A stretch of 64,000 bases of DNA from Bretschneidera sinensis (taxonomy: Eukaryota; Streptophyta; Magnoliopsida; Brassicales; Akaniaceae): positions 69,637,620 to 69,701,619 of the forward strand of contig CM043700.1 in NCBI GenBank assembly GCA_023935145.1, given 5' to 3'. A program made the translations under genes and the position numbers. Under the pieces are notes generated by a model that saw only the letters and a program-made list of their open reading frames with translations, made no database searches and was not told where the DNA came from. Shown one piece after another: positions 9,889 through 20,972 of the stretch (positions are counted from its first letter, which is position 1; the number at the start of each line of letters is the position of its first letter).

Positions 9889-10440
9889 TTGCTAAAGATT
9901 AAATGGAGGAAAATCCGGGTTAGATTATTCTCCATTAGGCAAGCAAAAATCAAAAGAGAGTTATTAATGAAAGCATCATATGTGAATGAAGGCTCTACTT
10001 CAAAGACCACTAGCAAGGTCAAAAGCATTCCCTCAATGAATGCTAGTAGGTCTAAAAATACCAATTCTAATGCATATACTAGAATGAAGCATTCTAGAAA
10101 TACTCATGCTTATATGTATGCTTATTCAAGAAATGCTTATACACATCCTTGGAGTAACCATCATGTGCATCCTAGAGACAATATATATACTCAAAACTTG
10201 CACACTGCACATACATATCCTAGGAATTACCATCATGGTTATCCTAGAAATAATATGCATATTCATAATAATGCAAGCATGTATCCTAGAAATCATCATC
10301 ATACATTTCCTAGAAATTACATGCATGTTCATAACCCTCACAATAGAAACATGTATCCTAGGAATTCTTATCCAAAGAATTATAGACATGCATGATTAAG
10401 AAATCCTAGAAATTTCAGTAAATATTATCCTAGGATTGTG
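9889..10440 (+). pseudogene. His/Asn/Tyr-Pro-Arg repeat tail of Sirevirus A gag
   Basis: The open frame 9889-10395 encodes a Lys-rich lead, then many degenerate copies of a Y-P-R-N-(Y/H/N)-x-H-type peptide with CCTAGAAAT or CCTAGGAAT at the DNA level. It precedes the protease in the same polyprotein order. The corresponding part of Sirevirus B (61480-61910, minus) has the same repeated DNA words, so it is a shared family trait rather than a random repeat. Its high His and Arg content suggests nucleic-acid or metal binding (inference). Confidence 0.55.
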
Positions 10441-11900
10441 CATCATCAACATGTCTATAAATACAGAACACCTTATGTTGTTAAGAAAGTATGGGTCCCT
10501 AAAAGAACCGTATTTTCTAGGACTAACCCTAAAGGACCCAAGAAATTTTTTGTTCCTAAAAGTGCAATTGTGTGTCCTTGTGTGATGTAGATATGTCTCC
10601 ACACCAAAGAAAAAGATAATTATTGGTACTTTGATAGTAGATGCTCAAAGCACATGACCGATGATAGAAGTGTATTAAAAAATACCGGTGATAGAAGTGT
10701 ATTCAAAGAGCTAACTCTAAGAGATGGCAGACATGTCACCATTGGAGACAACACAAAAATAAAGATCATCATGCATGGAAAAGTTGGTAATAATTTATTA
10801 ACCATAGATAATGTATTATTAGTGCAAGGCCTTAAGCCAAATTTACTAAGTATCGGTCAATTATGTGACAAAGGCAACAAAATAATATTTGAAACCTCTC
10901 ATTGTCTAGTTATAGACATCAAGAGTAACAAGATCAAGTTTGCTGGCCAAAGACATGGAAATGTGTATATAGTTGATTTAAAATCTTTGCATTCTAAAAA
11001 TGAAAAATGTTTTCCCGTATTTAGTGAAAACCCATGGCTATAGCATAGAAGGCTTGGTCATGTGAACATGGAATTGCTTAAAATCATTTCAAGAAAAGAT
11101 TTAGTCATTGGACTTCCAAAAATAAAATTTGAAAAAGATAAATTGTGTGATGCTTGTCAAATGGGAAAACAAACTAGAATTTCTTTTAAATCAAAAAAGG
11201 TCGTCTCAACTACTAGACCTTGGAACTTTTGCATATGGACTTATTTGGTCCAATAAGTACCATTAGTCTAGGTGGCCATCAATATACTCTTGTTATTGTT
11301 GATGACTATTCAAGATGTACCTTTGTTATCTTTATTACTTACAAGGATGAAGCTGACAAAGGATTTGAAAACTTTTGCAAAAATGTTCAAAATGAAAAAA
11401 GAATTTGTATCTCAAGCATTAGAAGTGATCATGGAAAATAATTTGAAAACCAAAGCTTTTCAAAATTTTGTGATGAAAATGGAATTGATCACAACTTTTC
11501 AGCTCCTAAAACTCCTCAGCAAAATGGAGTTGTTGAGAGGAAAAATAGAGTTCTAGAAGAATTTGCAAGAACAATGCTTTGTGAAAATAGCTTACCAAAA
11601 TACTTTTGGGCGGAAGCAGTAAACACTTCTTGCTATATCTTGAATAGAATTTTAATTAGGCCTATGCTTAACAAAACTCCATATGAATTATGGAAAGGTA
11701 GAAAGCTTAATATATCTTATTTTCATACCTTTGGTTGTAAATGCTTTATCCTAAATAACAATAAAACTAACTTGGGTAAATTTGACTCAAAGACCGATAA
11801 GAGGATATTCTTAGGATATTCAACCTCTAGTAAAGCTTATAGAGTCTTCAACAAGGGAACTCTAGTGGTAGAAGAATTCGTTACTTGTAGCCCTTGATGA
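10441..11900 (+). pseudogene. protease and integrase of Sirevirus A (broken)
   Basis: The protease site reads WYFDSRCSKHM near 10624-10655; the usual D-S-G is D-S-R, which should abolish activity. The GAG-pre-integrase zinc site (H-R-R-L-G-H ... CDACQMGKQ) follows, then the integrase core: MDLFGP (first Asp, near 11233), RSDHGK (second Asp, near 11430), NGVVERKN (Glu, near 11535), and the copia NTSCYILNR and TPYELWKGRKLN blocks. In-frame stops lie at 11041 and 11440, with frame changes at 11220-11270 and 11440-11470. A 27-bp tandem duplication lies just after the protease site (10657-10710). Confidence 0.8.
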
Positions 11901-12728
11901 GTCTAACCCAATTAGTAGTAGAGAAGTTTCTTTCAATGATGATGTAGATTTCATTCCAAGAACGGAAACATCTACTCCCATTGTTGACCCAAAGGAGAGT
12001 CAATCTCAAACAAATCAAGAGATAGAAGCTTTCAAATTGGACTAACCATCCACAAGTCAATAAGAGGATGGTCTTCCCAAAGATTGGAGGTATGTAAATC
12101 ATCACTCAATTGATCAAGTGATTGGTGATCCTTCACAAGGGGTAATAACTCGTTCCTCTATTAGAAATATTTGCAACTATGTAGCCTATTTGTCTCAAAT
12201 AGAACCTAAAACATTTGTAGAAACTAAGAAGGATATTGATTGGATAAATGCCATGCAAGAAGAAATAAATCAATTTGAAATAAACAATGTGTGAAATCTA
12301 GTTCCTAGACCAAAGAGTCATACAATAATAGGAACTAAGTGGGTATTTAGAAATAAGATGGATGAAAATGGTATAGTGACTAGAAACAAGGCTAGACTAG
12401 TTGCTAAGGGATATAATCCAAAAGAAGGAATAGACTTTGATGAGACCTATGCTCTCGTAGCAAGATTAGAAGTTATTCAAATGTTATTAGCCTTTGCATG
12501 CTTTAATAAGTTTAAATTATTTCAAATGGATGTGAAAAGTGCCTTTTTAAATGACTTTATAGAAAAAGAGGTATGTGTTGAGCAACCTCTTGGATTTGAG
12601 AATCCTAGTCTTCTAAATCATGTCTACAAGCTTTCTAAAGCTCTATATGGGTTCAAACAAGCTCTAAGAGCATGGTATGAAAGACAAAGTAAATTTTTGA
12701 TTGATAATAATTTTACAAAAGGAAAAAT
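11901..12728 (+). pseudogene. reverse transcriptase of Sirevirus A, N-terminal part
   Basis: From about 12300 the copia RT is readable: GTKWVFRNKMDENG, ARLVAKGYNPKEGIDFDETYA, FQMDVKSAFLN (first catalytic Asp) and KALYGFKQALRAWYE. The frame is cut at 12729-12733 (TSD AGACA) by the Athila-like element and resumes at 19310. The linker between integrase and RT (11901-12290) is degenerate, with stops near 12043 and 12292. Confidence 0.85.
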
Positions 12729-12733
12729 AGACA

Positions 12734-14228
12734 TGATGAGAGTCATAAAATACATCTTAACATTACTTAATTGTTAGCATTTTAGGGTTGATCTAGGTTT
12801 TAATTGCACTTTTATACGTTAACAACTCTAAAGTATCATTCTTGGATCATTGATCTACTTCGGTGCATTTTCAGGTACTTTAAGCTCAAAAGATGAGGAA
12901 AAGTTATCATTTCTTGAAACACAAAGACTCGAGGCATATTGGAACGAAGGAATACTTCTGGAATGACAAGATGGAGGGCTTAAAAGAGCAACAACTGCTG
13001 CCCGCATTGGCAAAGAATTTCACTAAATTGCGAGAATTGCCCGTACATATCAATCATCTTTGAAAATTAAACTGTATTGATACAAGAAGAACCAGGAGAT
13101 GAGCCATATATACTTAGAAATATCCGGAAGTCTGTTTTCTGGAGAATTTTACGGTTCGTCAAAATGATTTTTCTAGAGAAAGTTATGGCAGTTTTAGTAG
13201 ACAAAGGTCAGGCTGTGTGGGATTTCAGCGTGATTTTGAGCTTAAATCCCACATCCCACATCGGTTGGAAAACACATTTCTATATCCTACATCCCATATC
13301 GGATGGGAAACACATTGCACTCTTGGTATTTGCATATATAAGACCCACTCCACTTTAGCTTTGAGGATCAATCGGAGCTCATCTGAAATCATCAGAGAGT
13401 GAATCCAGAGGGCCTTTAGGAGCAATCCAGAGGGCCTTTAGGACGAATCCAAAGTATAATTTTAGAGGGAAAGCTGAGGAATCGCCGAAGCTTTTGCTAC
13501 CAAGGAGGAAATGATCGTTGAGAGGCCGGAGGCAACTCAAGGAAGCATGAGCTCCATGGCCGACTAGTCTCTAAGCAAGGTGAAGGGATGAATCTCTAGG
13601 TGTAGTTGTTCTTATTTTTCTTTATTTGATTCAGTTGTAATGGAATTATTTTCGTTAAACATTGTTATGTTTTTTTCTTAATTTAATTAGTAGATTTATT
13701 ATTACTCCGGTGATTGCATGCTTCTTTTCCATATAAGTTCAGTCAAGCTTTTCTTATGTGTACTTGTTTGGGTGTGATTGAGTCCTGTAGATCTCTTTTA
13801 TAGATTTGTCCATTGTTGCGGTATTGTCATTTAGATATATCGTCGTCTCTTGATAATTTATAAGTTAGGTCATGTGTGCTTGAAAGTAAAGAAGATTTCA
13901 TAACAATTACATTAGGATTTATAAATGCGCTTTAATTGAATATTTTTTGATTGCCTGTTTGGGATGTGAAACTTGCAATCGAGATAAAAACAACTGAATC
14001 AAGTTAGGATTAGAGCAACGAACCTAGGGAGGATTTTCGGAACCTTGTCGTTTCTTATTTATATTATTCAATCTGTTTACATAATTTGCTCACAACTCAG
14101 ATTCTCTCATTTAATCTTTTATCGTTTAAGTTAAAGTTTACACCTTCTTTATAATTAACTTGTTTCCATGTGGAATCGACACCCCAAAGCTGTACTACAA
14201 TAACCGCGTTATACTTTGGGCGTAATCA
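12734..14228 (+). repeat. 5' LTR of Athila-like family A
   Basis: Starts TGATGAGAGTC and ends GGGCGTAATCA. Two imperfect copies of a segment with TCCCACATCGG or TCCCATATCGG and GGAAA(A)CACATT lie at 13248-13316, directly upstream of a TATA box (TATATAAGA, 13335). A segment at about 12990-13235 is also present, inverted, in family B at 48227-48458. Confidence 0.9.
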
Positions 14229-14233
14229 AATTT

Positions 14234-14251
14234 TGGTGCCGTTGCCAGGGA
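14234..14251 (+). other. primer-binding site of Athila-like family A
   Basis: TGGTGCCGTTGCCAGGGA lies five bases after the LTR. It resembles the TGGCGCCGTTGCCGGGG site of Athila and Tat elements, taken to pair with tRNA-Asp. Confidence 0.7.
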
Positions 14252-14443
14252 AACGCACTTAAGTACAAGGAAGATTGTCAACTTTTGACATGATGGTAGA
14301 AGAACTGTAAATAGTTTTTCTTTTCAGTAGTTTGTAAAGGCAGTAATTTCGTTCCCTCTTTTAAATTGCTACATTAATTTTATTTTATTTTATCTTATTC
14401 TTTCTTTTTATAGTAATTTTTTTTCATTATTTTGTTACCTTGA

Positions 14444-15798
14444 ATGCGAAGACATAGAGATGCTTGTAGGCCTGTGCTAGATTCAGAATTCAATTCATTT
14501 CTAAATACTTTATTTGACAGTCCATCTAGTCCCGAAGAAATGAGTGAACATGAATATCAACCCCCTAGGACCCTTCAGGATTACCTCAACCCTGCACACA
14601 CAGCCACACCATCATGCATCATATTTCCAGCCAATACTCGCCCATTAGAATTTAAAACAGGGATGATACATTTACTCCCAACATTTCATGGCTTGGATAA
14701 TGAAAACCCATATGTGCACATTAGAGAGTTTGAGGAAGTAGTCGCGACTTTTCATAGTCAAGACGAAACCGTTGACATTGTGAGGCTTAAGTTCTTTCCT
14801 TTCGCTTTGAAGGATAGAGCTAAGAGTTGGCTATACTCACTTAGACCACGATCTATTGGGTCGTGGACTGAGATGACTCGGATTTTTTTAATAAATATTT
14901 TCCCCAACATAAGACCAACGCTTTAAAAAGGTAAATCTCCACCTTTGCACAAAATGATAGCGAGACTTTGTATCAGTCTTGGGAGAGATTTAAAGAGTTA
15001 TTGAGTGTGTGCCCTCACCATGGGTATGAGAGTTGGCGCTTAGTGAGCTATTTTTATGAGGGACTTACATATAGAGAGCGTCAATTTGTAGAGATGATGT
15101 GTAATGGTGAGTTTTTAGACAAAGATCCTGATGAGGCCATAGAGTACCTCAATGAGCTTGCTGAAAAAGCTCACACTTGGACTGGACCTAGTGCTACTGA
15201 AAGCACAAATAGGTCACGACCTATAGGAAACCCAAATGGTGGTGGAATTTACCATCTTAGGGAAGAGGATAACCTTAAGGCCAAGGTCGAGATGCTCACC
15301 AGGGAACTAGAGGCATTAAAAACTAAATGCTCAAAGCCAACACACATGGCTAACCATGCCGAATCTTTGAAACCATGTTTTGTGTGTGGCGGGGTAAGTC
15401 ATCCCGCTCAAGAGTGCCCCACATTTTTTTATATGAGAGGGATGTATGAGGAACAATGTAATGCCTTAGGCATGTACACGAAGCCTTTTACACCCTTCTC
15501 TAATACCTATAATCCGGGATGGCGCGATAACCCCACATTCAGTTGGAAATCTGAAAATCAGCAGCTTGCACAACCCCCTAGCTCATATTTTGCACCATAT
15601 CATGCACCTTCATCTTCTAGGAGTCCTTTAGAAGACACTTTGCATGCTTTTATTGAGGCACAAGGTAAGACTAATCAAAGACTTGAATCTTTGATTATGC
15701 AGGTTGTTGAAGAACATAAGGAGATAAAGAGCCAAGTGTCCAAGTTGATGAGCTACTTGAGTGTGACTGAGCGAGGTAAGTTCCCTTCTCAAGCTTAG
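14444..15798 (+). pseudogene. gag of Athila-like family A (one frameshift, one stop)
   Basis: Frame 14444-14926 starts at an ATG and encodes the Athila gag lead (FELK-like EFKTGMIHLLPTFHGL, then LKFFPFALKDRAKSWLY). A +1 shift near 14900 and a TAA near 14930 (CAA to TAA) lead to frame 14968-15798, with YQSWERFKELL, YFYEGL and E-A-I-E-Y-L-N-E-L-A-E blocks, a coiled coil, an intact zinc knuckle CFVCGGVSHPAQEC near 15379-15420, and the YNPGWRDNPTFSW segment. These are hallmarks of the plant retrotransposon gag domain (PF03732). It ends TAG at 15796. Confidence 0.8.
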
Positions 15799-17814
15799 TC
15801 CACACCCTATGGTCAGCACCTAGCACAAAATAATTTGAAGGAGGTTAATGCCATTGAGACACTGAGGGTAAGTCATTACGCATCCCAACAACGAAAAAAT
15901 CAAAAGATGTGGATGAAAGCCATCAAGCACAAGCATACATGATTGACTCATTCATGGAAAAGGCCCAGCACCTTAATCCATTTGAACCCTCATCCATGGC
16001 TTCACCAAAGCATACATCGAGCCAGAATTTGCGGATGTTACTGATGACATCCTTGAGGCCCCCCAAAAGCATAGAAGCACCAAATTTGGCAATGAAGCAG
16101 TGGCGGATGCATTCAACCTATGTTTTTCAATAAGGGAATAAGAGCGTCTGGCTGAAGACGTAAAACTTGGCGCTTATGGGAGGCAACCCACAATGTATCC
16201 TTTTATTTTTATTATTTTTTATATTTTTTTTATTGTTTATTATTATTATCTTGTTGTTTTCCAGTTTTACTTTCGTATTTCTTTTTCAGTGACAAAAATA
16301 CGAAGCAGTTCAAATGGTGGAGCACAATTTTCAGCTTCTGTGCACCTTTGGCTATAAGGAGAGTTTCCTTTACTCTTTCTTTTACATTGAGGTCAATGCA
16401 ATTTTTAAGTTGGGGGTGGAGGAAACGCATCTCTTTGTTTCCATATTCTTTATTTCCATACATTTTTTTTCTTTTTCCATTGAACTGCTTGGTGTCATTT
16501 TCCCTCTCTTTTTGTTTTAAGTATGCTTTGTGGTTGCCTTGGAGTTAATTCACATGTCAATGATATAAAATTAAGTGAGATAATAGATAACATTTAGAAG
16601 GAGTTAAATTTAGTTTCGGTTTGAAATTAATTTAAATATCAATCTTCATTTGGTTTGAGACTCTAGTTTGTGGTAAGATTGTATGATTAGTCTATAACAT
16701 CTAGAGAAATTTTATGTGATTATTTTGTGAATATTTTTGCGGTCTCGACAAGCTCTAGAACTTACTTGATAATCACTTGAGGCAAATTCCTAGAATGCAC
16801 ACTACTTAGGATATGATATAGGCCATTTTTGAACCGTTTGAGCCTTTCAAACCTACCATTGCTATATTTATCACTAGTCACCTATTTGAGCCTTTTTCTT
16901 AAAAAGAAAATTTGAGTCTTGTTTCTTTCGATAAACTATTTACATACCTTTATGAGTCTAAAAATATTTTTATCCTTACCTTTCTTTTAAAAGAACTTAG
17001 TTATACACATGTTGTGAGAAGCACTTAAAAGGAGTAAGGGTGGAAATATGAAAAAAATATCACTACCGCAACCCAAGTACATTAAAGGAGATAAGTTGGG
17101 GGTTGTGGAGAAGAGAAGAAAAAAAATGAAAAAGAAGGTGAATGGTTATGTGCCAAAAATAATAAATTAAAAAAAGAATTATGGCAAAGAAAGAAGAAAG
17201 AAAGAAAAGAAAAAAATGGTGATTTGTTGAAAGAAATGCTCGAAAAATGGTTGAAAGAGTTGGGTGTTGAAGTAAGGTTATCCAGTGCTTAAACAGTTGT
17301 GTTCAAAACTAAAAGATTAAGTTCTTCTACTTGTTGAATCCTTCCCGTTCTTTCTTAACCTTTACCTTAGCCTAACGTTACAAGCTTATTAAAGGCCTTT
17401 TGATCCAATGTAGTGTGATTTTTCTACAATAGTGGAGAGTGATTTGAAAAGTGAGCCTATGGAGCTTGTTTTTGTGATTGATGTCACGTAATTTATTATG
17501 TTTTTTAGAGGCCAAGACTTGTATTCATGTATGTTGTCATAAAATCATCCGGGTGTTTGGATTAATGGTTTGTGGTAAGATGGATGTTAAGAGTCAATAA
17601 CGATTTTAAGATTGATGTTTGGATTAATTTTGGACTTAGGTGAAATTTAATGATTCTATGTGGCGTATATTATGTGCAATTTTTGAGACAAAAAGTGAAT
17701 TACTCTTGGTTCAACGCTAGCATTGCTTTACTTTGTTTTTAACTCCTACCATAGAATTCATCTCTTATTTTCGCTTGAATTGCTAGGGACTAGCAATAAG
17801 CTAGTTGGGGGTTG
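15799..17814 (+). other. non-coding 3' internal region of Athila-like family A
   Basis: A short degenerate continuation of gag (EVNAIETLR-like at about 15840, further fragments to 16130) gives way to non-coding sequence. Three polypurine-like motifs occur: AAGTTGGGGGTGGA (16407), AAGTTGGGGGTTGTGG (17093) and the terminal AGTTGGGGGTTG (17803-17814), the true polypurine tract next to the 3' LTR. GGGAGGCAACCCA lies at 16178-16190. An A/G-rich stretch is at 17110-17220. No ORF here resembles a known protein. Confidence 0.7.
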
Positions 17815-19309
17815 TGATGAAAGTCATAAAATACATCTTAACAGTACTTAATTGTTAGTATTTTAGGGTTGATCTAGGTTTTAATTGCACTTTTATACGT
17901 TAACAACTCTAAAGTATCATTCTTGGATCATTGATCTACTTCGGTGCATTTTCAGGTACTTTAAGCTCAAAAGAGGAGGAAAAGTTATCATTGATTGAAG
18001 CACAAAGACTCGAGGCATATTGGAGTGAAGGAATACTTCTGGAAGGACAAGATGGAGGGCTTAAAAGAGCAACAACTGCTGCCCGCATTGGAAAAGAGTT
18101 TCACTAAATTGTGAGAATTGCCCGTACAGATCAATCATCTTTGAAAATTAAACTGTATTGATACAAGAAGAACCAGGAGATAAGCCATATATACTTAGAA
18201 AGATCCGAAAGTCTATTTTCTGGAGAATTTTACGGTTCATCAAAAGGATTTTTCTAGAGAAATTTATGGCAGTTTTAGTAGACAAAGGTCAGGCTGTCTG
18301 AGATTTCATCGTGATTTTGGGCTTAAATCCCACATCCCACATCGGTTGGAAAACACATTTCTATATCCCACATCCCACATCGGATGGGAAACACATTGCA
18401 CTCTTGGTATTCGCTTATATAAGACCCACTCCACTTTAGCTTTGAGGATCAATCGGAGGTCATCTGAAATCATCAGAGAGTGAATCCAGAAGGCCTTTAG
18501 GAGCAATCCAGATGGCCTTTAAGATGAATCCAAAGTATAATTTTGGAGGGAAAGCTGAGGAATCGCTGAAGCTTTTGCTACCAAGGAGGAGATGATCGTT
18601 GAGAGGCCGGAGGCAACTCAAGGAAGCATGAGCTCTATGGCCGGCTAGTCTCCAAGCAAGGCGAAAGGATGAATCTCTAGGTGTAGTTGTTCTCATTTTT
18701 CTTTATTTGATTCAGTTGTAGTGGAATTATTTTCGTTAGACATTGTTATGTTTTATTCTTAATTTAATTAGTAGATTTATTATTACTCCGGTGATTGCAT
18801 GCTTCTTTTCCATATAAGTTCAGTCATGCTTTTCTTATGTGTACCTGTTTGGGTGTGATTGAGTCTGGTAGATCTCTTTTATAGATATGTCCATTGTTGC
18901 GGTATTGTCATTTAGATATATCGTCGTCTCTTGATAATTTATAAGTTAGGTCATGTGTGCTTGAAAGTAAAGAAGATTTCATAATAATTACATTAGGATT
19001 TATAAATGCGCTTTAATAGAATATTTTTCGATTGCCTGTTTGGGATGTGAAACTTGCGATCGAGATAAAAATAACTGAATCAAGTTAGGATTAGAGCAAT
19101 GAACCTAGGGAGGATTTCCAGAACCTTGTCGTTTCTTATTTATATTATTCAATCTATTTACACAATTTGCTCACAACTCAGATTCTCTCATTTAATCTTT
19201 TATCGTTTGAGTTAAAGTTTACACCTTCTTTATAATTAACTTGTTTCCTTGTGGAATCGACACCCCAAAGCTGTACTACAATAACCGCGTTATACTTTGG
19301 GCGTAATCA
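17815..19309 (+). repeat. 3' LTR of Athila-like family A
   Basis: Direct repeat of 12734-14228 at a constant offset of 5081 bases, differing by scattered substitutions. It ends GGGCGTAATCA, followed by TSD AGACA. Confidence 0.9.
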
Positions 19310-20350
19310 AGACACAACCTTTTTCACAAAAACTCACAAAAATGACACTCTACTAGTCCAAATATATGTTGATGATATCATATTTGGTGCTACTAATGAA
19401 TCTATGTGTCAAGAGTTTGTCAAGTGTATGCAAGGTGAATTTGAAATGAGCATGATGGGAGAGCTCACTTACTTCCTTGGACTTCAAATCAAACAATTAG
19501 AAGGAGACATCTTCATCAATCAATCAAAATACACCAAGGACCTACTAAAAAGCTTCGGGATGGAAAGCTCAAAGTCACTTGGTACTCCTATGAGCACATC
19601 TACAAAACTTGACCTTCATGAAGGAGGTAAGTGTGTAGACACTAAAACTTATAGAAGCATGACAGGAGCTTTTCTGTATTCAACTGCAAATAGACCTGAT
19701 ATAATGTTCAGTGTATGCATGTGTGCTAGATTTCAAGCTAATCCTAAGGAATCACACGATTTCAAGATAATCCTAAGGAATCACATGTAACTGCAGTAAA
19801 AGAATCCTTAAATATCTACAAGGGACTCAAACCCTAGGATTATGGTACTCTAGAGATTCATCTTTTGAGCTTGTAGAATATTCAGATGCTGATTTTACGG
19901 GGTGTAGGTTAGATCGAAAAAGCACTTGTGGAACATACCAATTCTTAGGTGCAATGTTAACCTCTTGGTTTTCCAAGAAACAAAACTCTGTTGCACTATC
20001 AACCGCCGAGACGGAATACGTAGCAGTTGGAAGTTGTTGTGCCTAAGTGTTGTGAATTAAACAACAACTAGAAGGCTATGGCATGAACTTTAAAATTATC
20101 CCAATACATTGTGATAATACCAGTGCTATCAACTTAACCAAAAACCCTATTAAGCACTCTAGAACCAAACACATAGAAATTAGACATCATTTCTTAAGAG
20201 ACCATGCTAAAAAAAGGTGATATAAGACTAGAATTAATTCTTTCAGAAGATCAAATAGCTGACATTCTTACAAAACCTTTAAATGAAACTAGTTTTTGTA
20301 AAATTAGACTATTGATGGGATTATTAGACTATGATAAACTATATGCTTGA
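19310..20350 (+). pseudogene. reverse transcriptase C-terminal part and RNase H of Sirevirus A
   Basis: It resumes with the copia RT catalytic motif YVDDIIFGAT (near 19363-19392), then FEMSMMGEL-YFLGLQIKQ and QSKYTKDLLK. RNase H shows YSDADFTGC, SKKQNSVALSTAETEY, HCDNTSAINL and RTKHIEIRHHFLRD. A tandem duplication of AATCCTAAGGAATCACA lies at 19740-19785 with loss of frame, and stops occur near 20044 and 20220. The pol frame terminates at TGA 20348-20350. Confidence 0.85.
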
Positions 20351-20972
20351 TTGTATCATCATTCATCATTTGCATACTTGACATCTAGTGTATGAGTACT
20401 AAACCTTATTTAATATTTCTCTCACTCAAGATAGCATAGATACTAAGACTCTAAACTGAAATTTTTTTTAAGGGTCCAGTCGACTGGTAAGTTTATCCCA
20501 TTCGATTGGTATCACACTACCTTTTTACCCAGTCGACTAGTCCATATACCTAGTCGACTAGTAGAACAAGACCCTGTTTGGAGCCAAAATTTTAAATTTC
20601 TAGTAAGTACCTAGTCGACTACTATGGATGATCCAATCGACTGGTATATCTCTGTCATTTTACCCAGTCAACTGGTATCCTGATCCACTTGACTGGTATA
20701 TTAAAAATTCATAAATCTGATAAGGACCCAGTCGATTGGTGCCCTAACCCAGTCGATTGGTATGCGATTCTATAAAAAGTCTCTTCAGATTTTTTTCGTT
20801 TTCACACCATTTTTGAAAACTCTAAGCTTTTTCTTTCTAGAAAATCTCCTCTTTCTAACCAAAATCTCACAAAAACACTCCATAGAATCCTTGATCTCAT
20901 CCCCTGTAACCTTTATTTCAACTTTCCACGATTGAAGTTTTCATTTTTCCCCAAAAACACATTTTTTCCAAA
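20351..20972 (+). promoter_or_regulatory. pol-ORF3 spacer of Sirevirus A with palindrome array
   Basis: No ORF. Between 20470 and 20765 about ten copies of CCAGTCGACTGG-type palindromes occur at irregular spacing of 20-50 bases, some decayed to AGTCGATT, AGTCAACT or AATCGACT. The same motif fills the U3 of this element's LTRs. A T/C-rich leader and an A-rich stretch precede the ATG of the next ORF at 20973. Confidence 0.65.

Larger units (their letters stand above)
12734..19309 (+). mobile_element. Athila-like gag-only non-autonomous LTR element (family A)
   Basis: LTRs 12734-14228 and 17815-19309 are both 1495 bp, with TG...CA ends and a perfect TSD AGACA (12729-12733, 19310-19314). An Athila-type primer-binding site and terminal polypurine tract are present. 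The internal 3.6 kb encodes only gag; there is no protease, RT, RNase H or integrase. This is the layout of plant terminal-repeat elements with a gag domain (TR-GAG), which depend on enzymes from an autonomous relative. It is younger than Sirevirus A, because it sits inside it. Confidence 0.85.

Noticed and set aside
16230..16548. Hydrophobic short ORFs in T-rich DNA downstream of family A gag
   Set aside because: Low-complexity T-rich sequence gives Phe/Leu/Ser runs in several frames; no support for coding.
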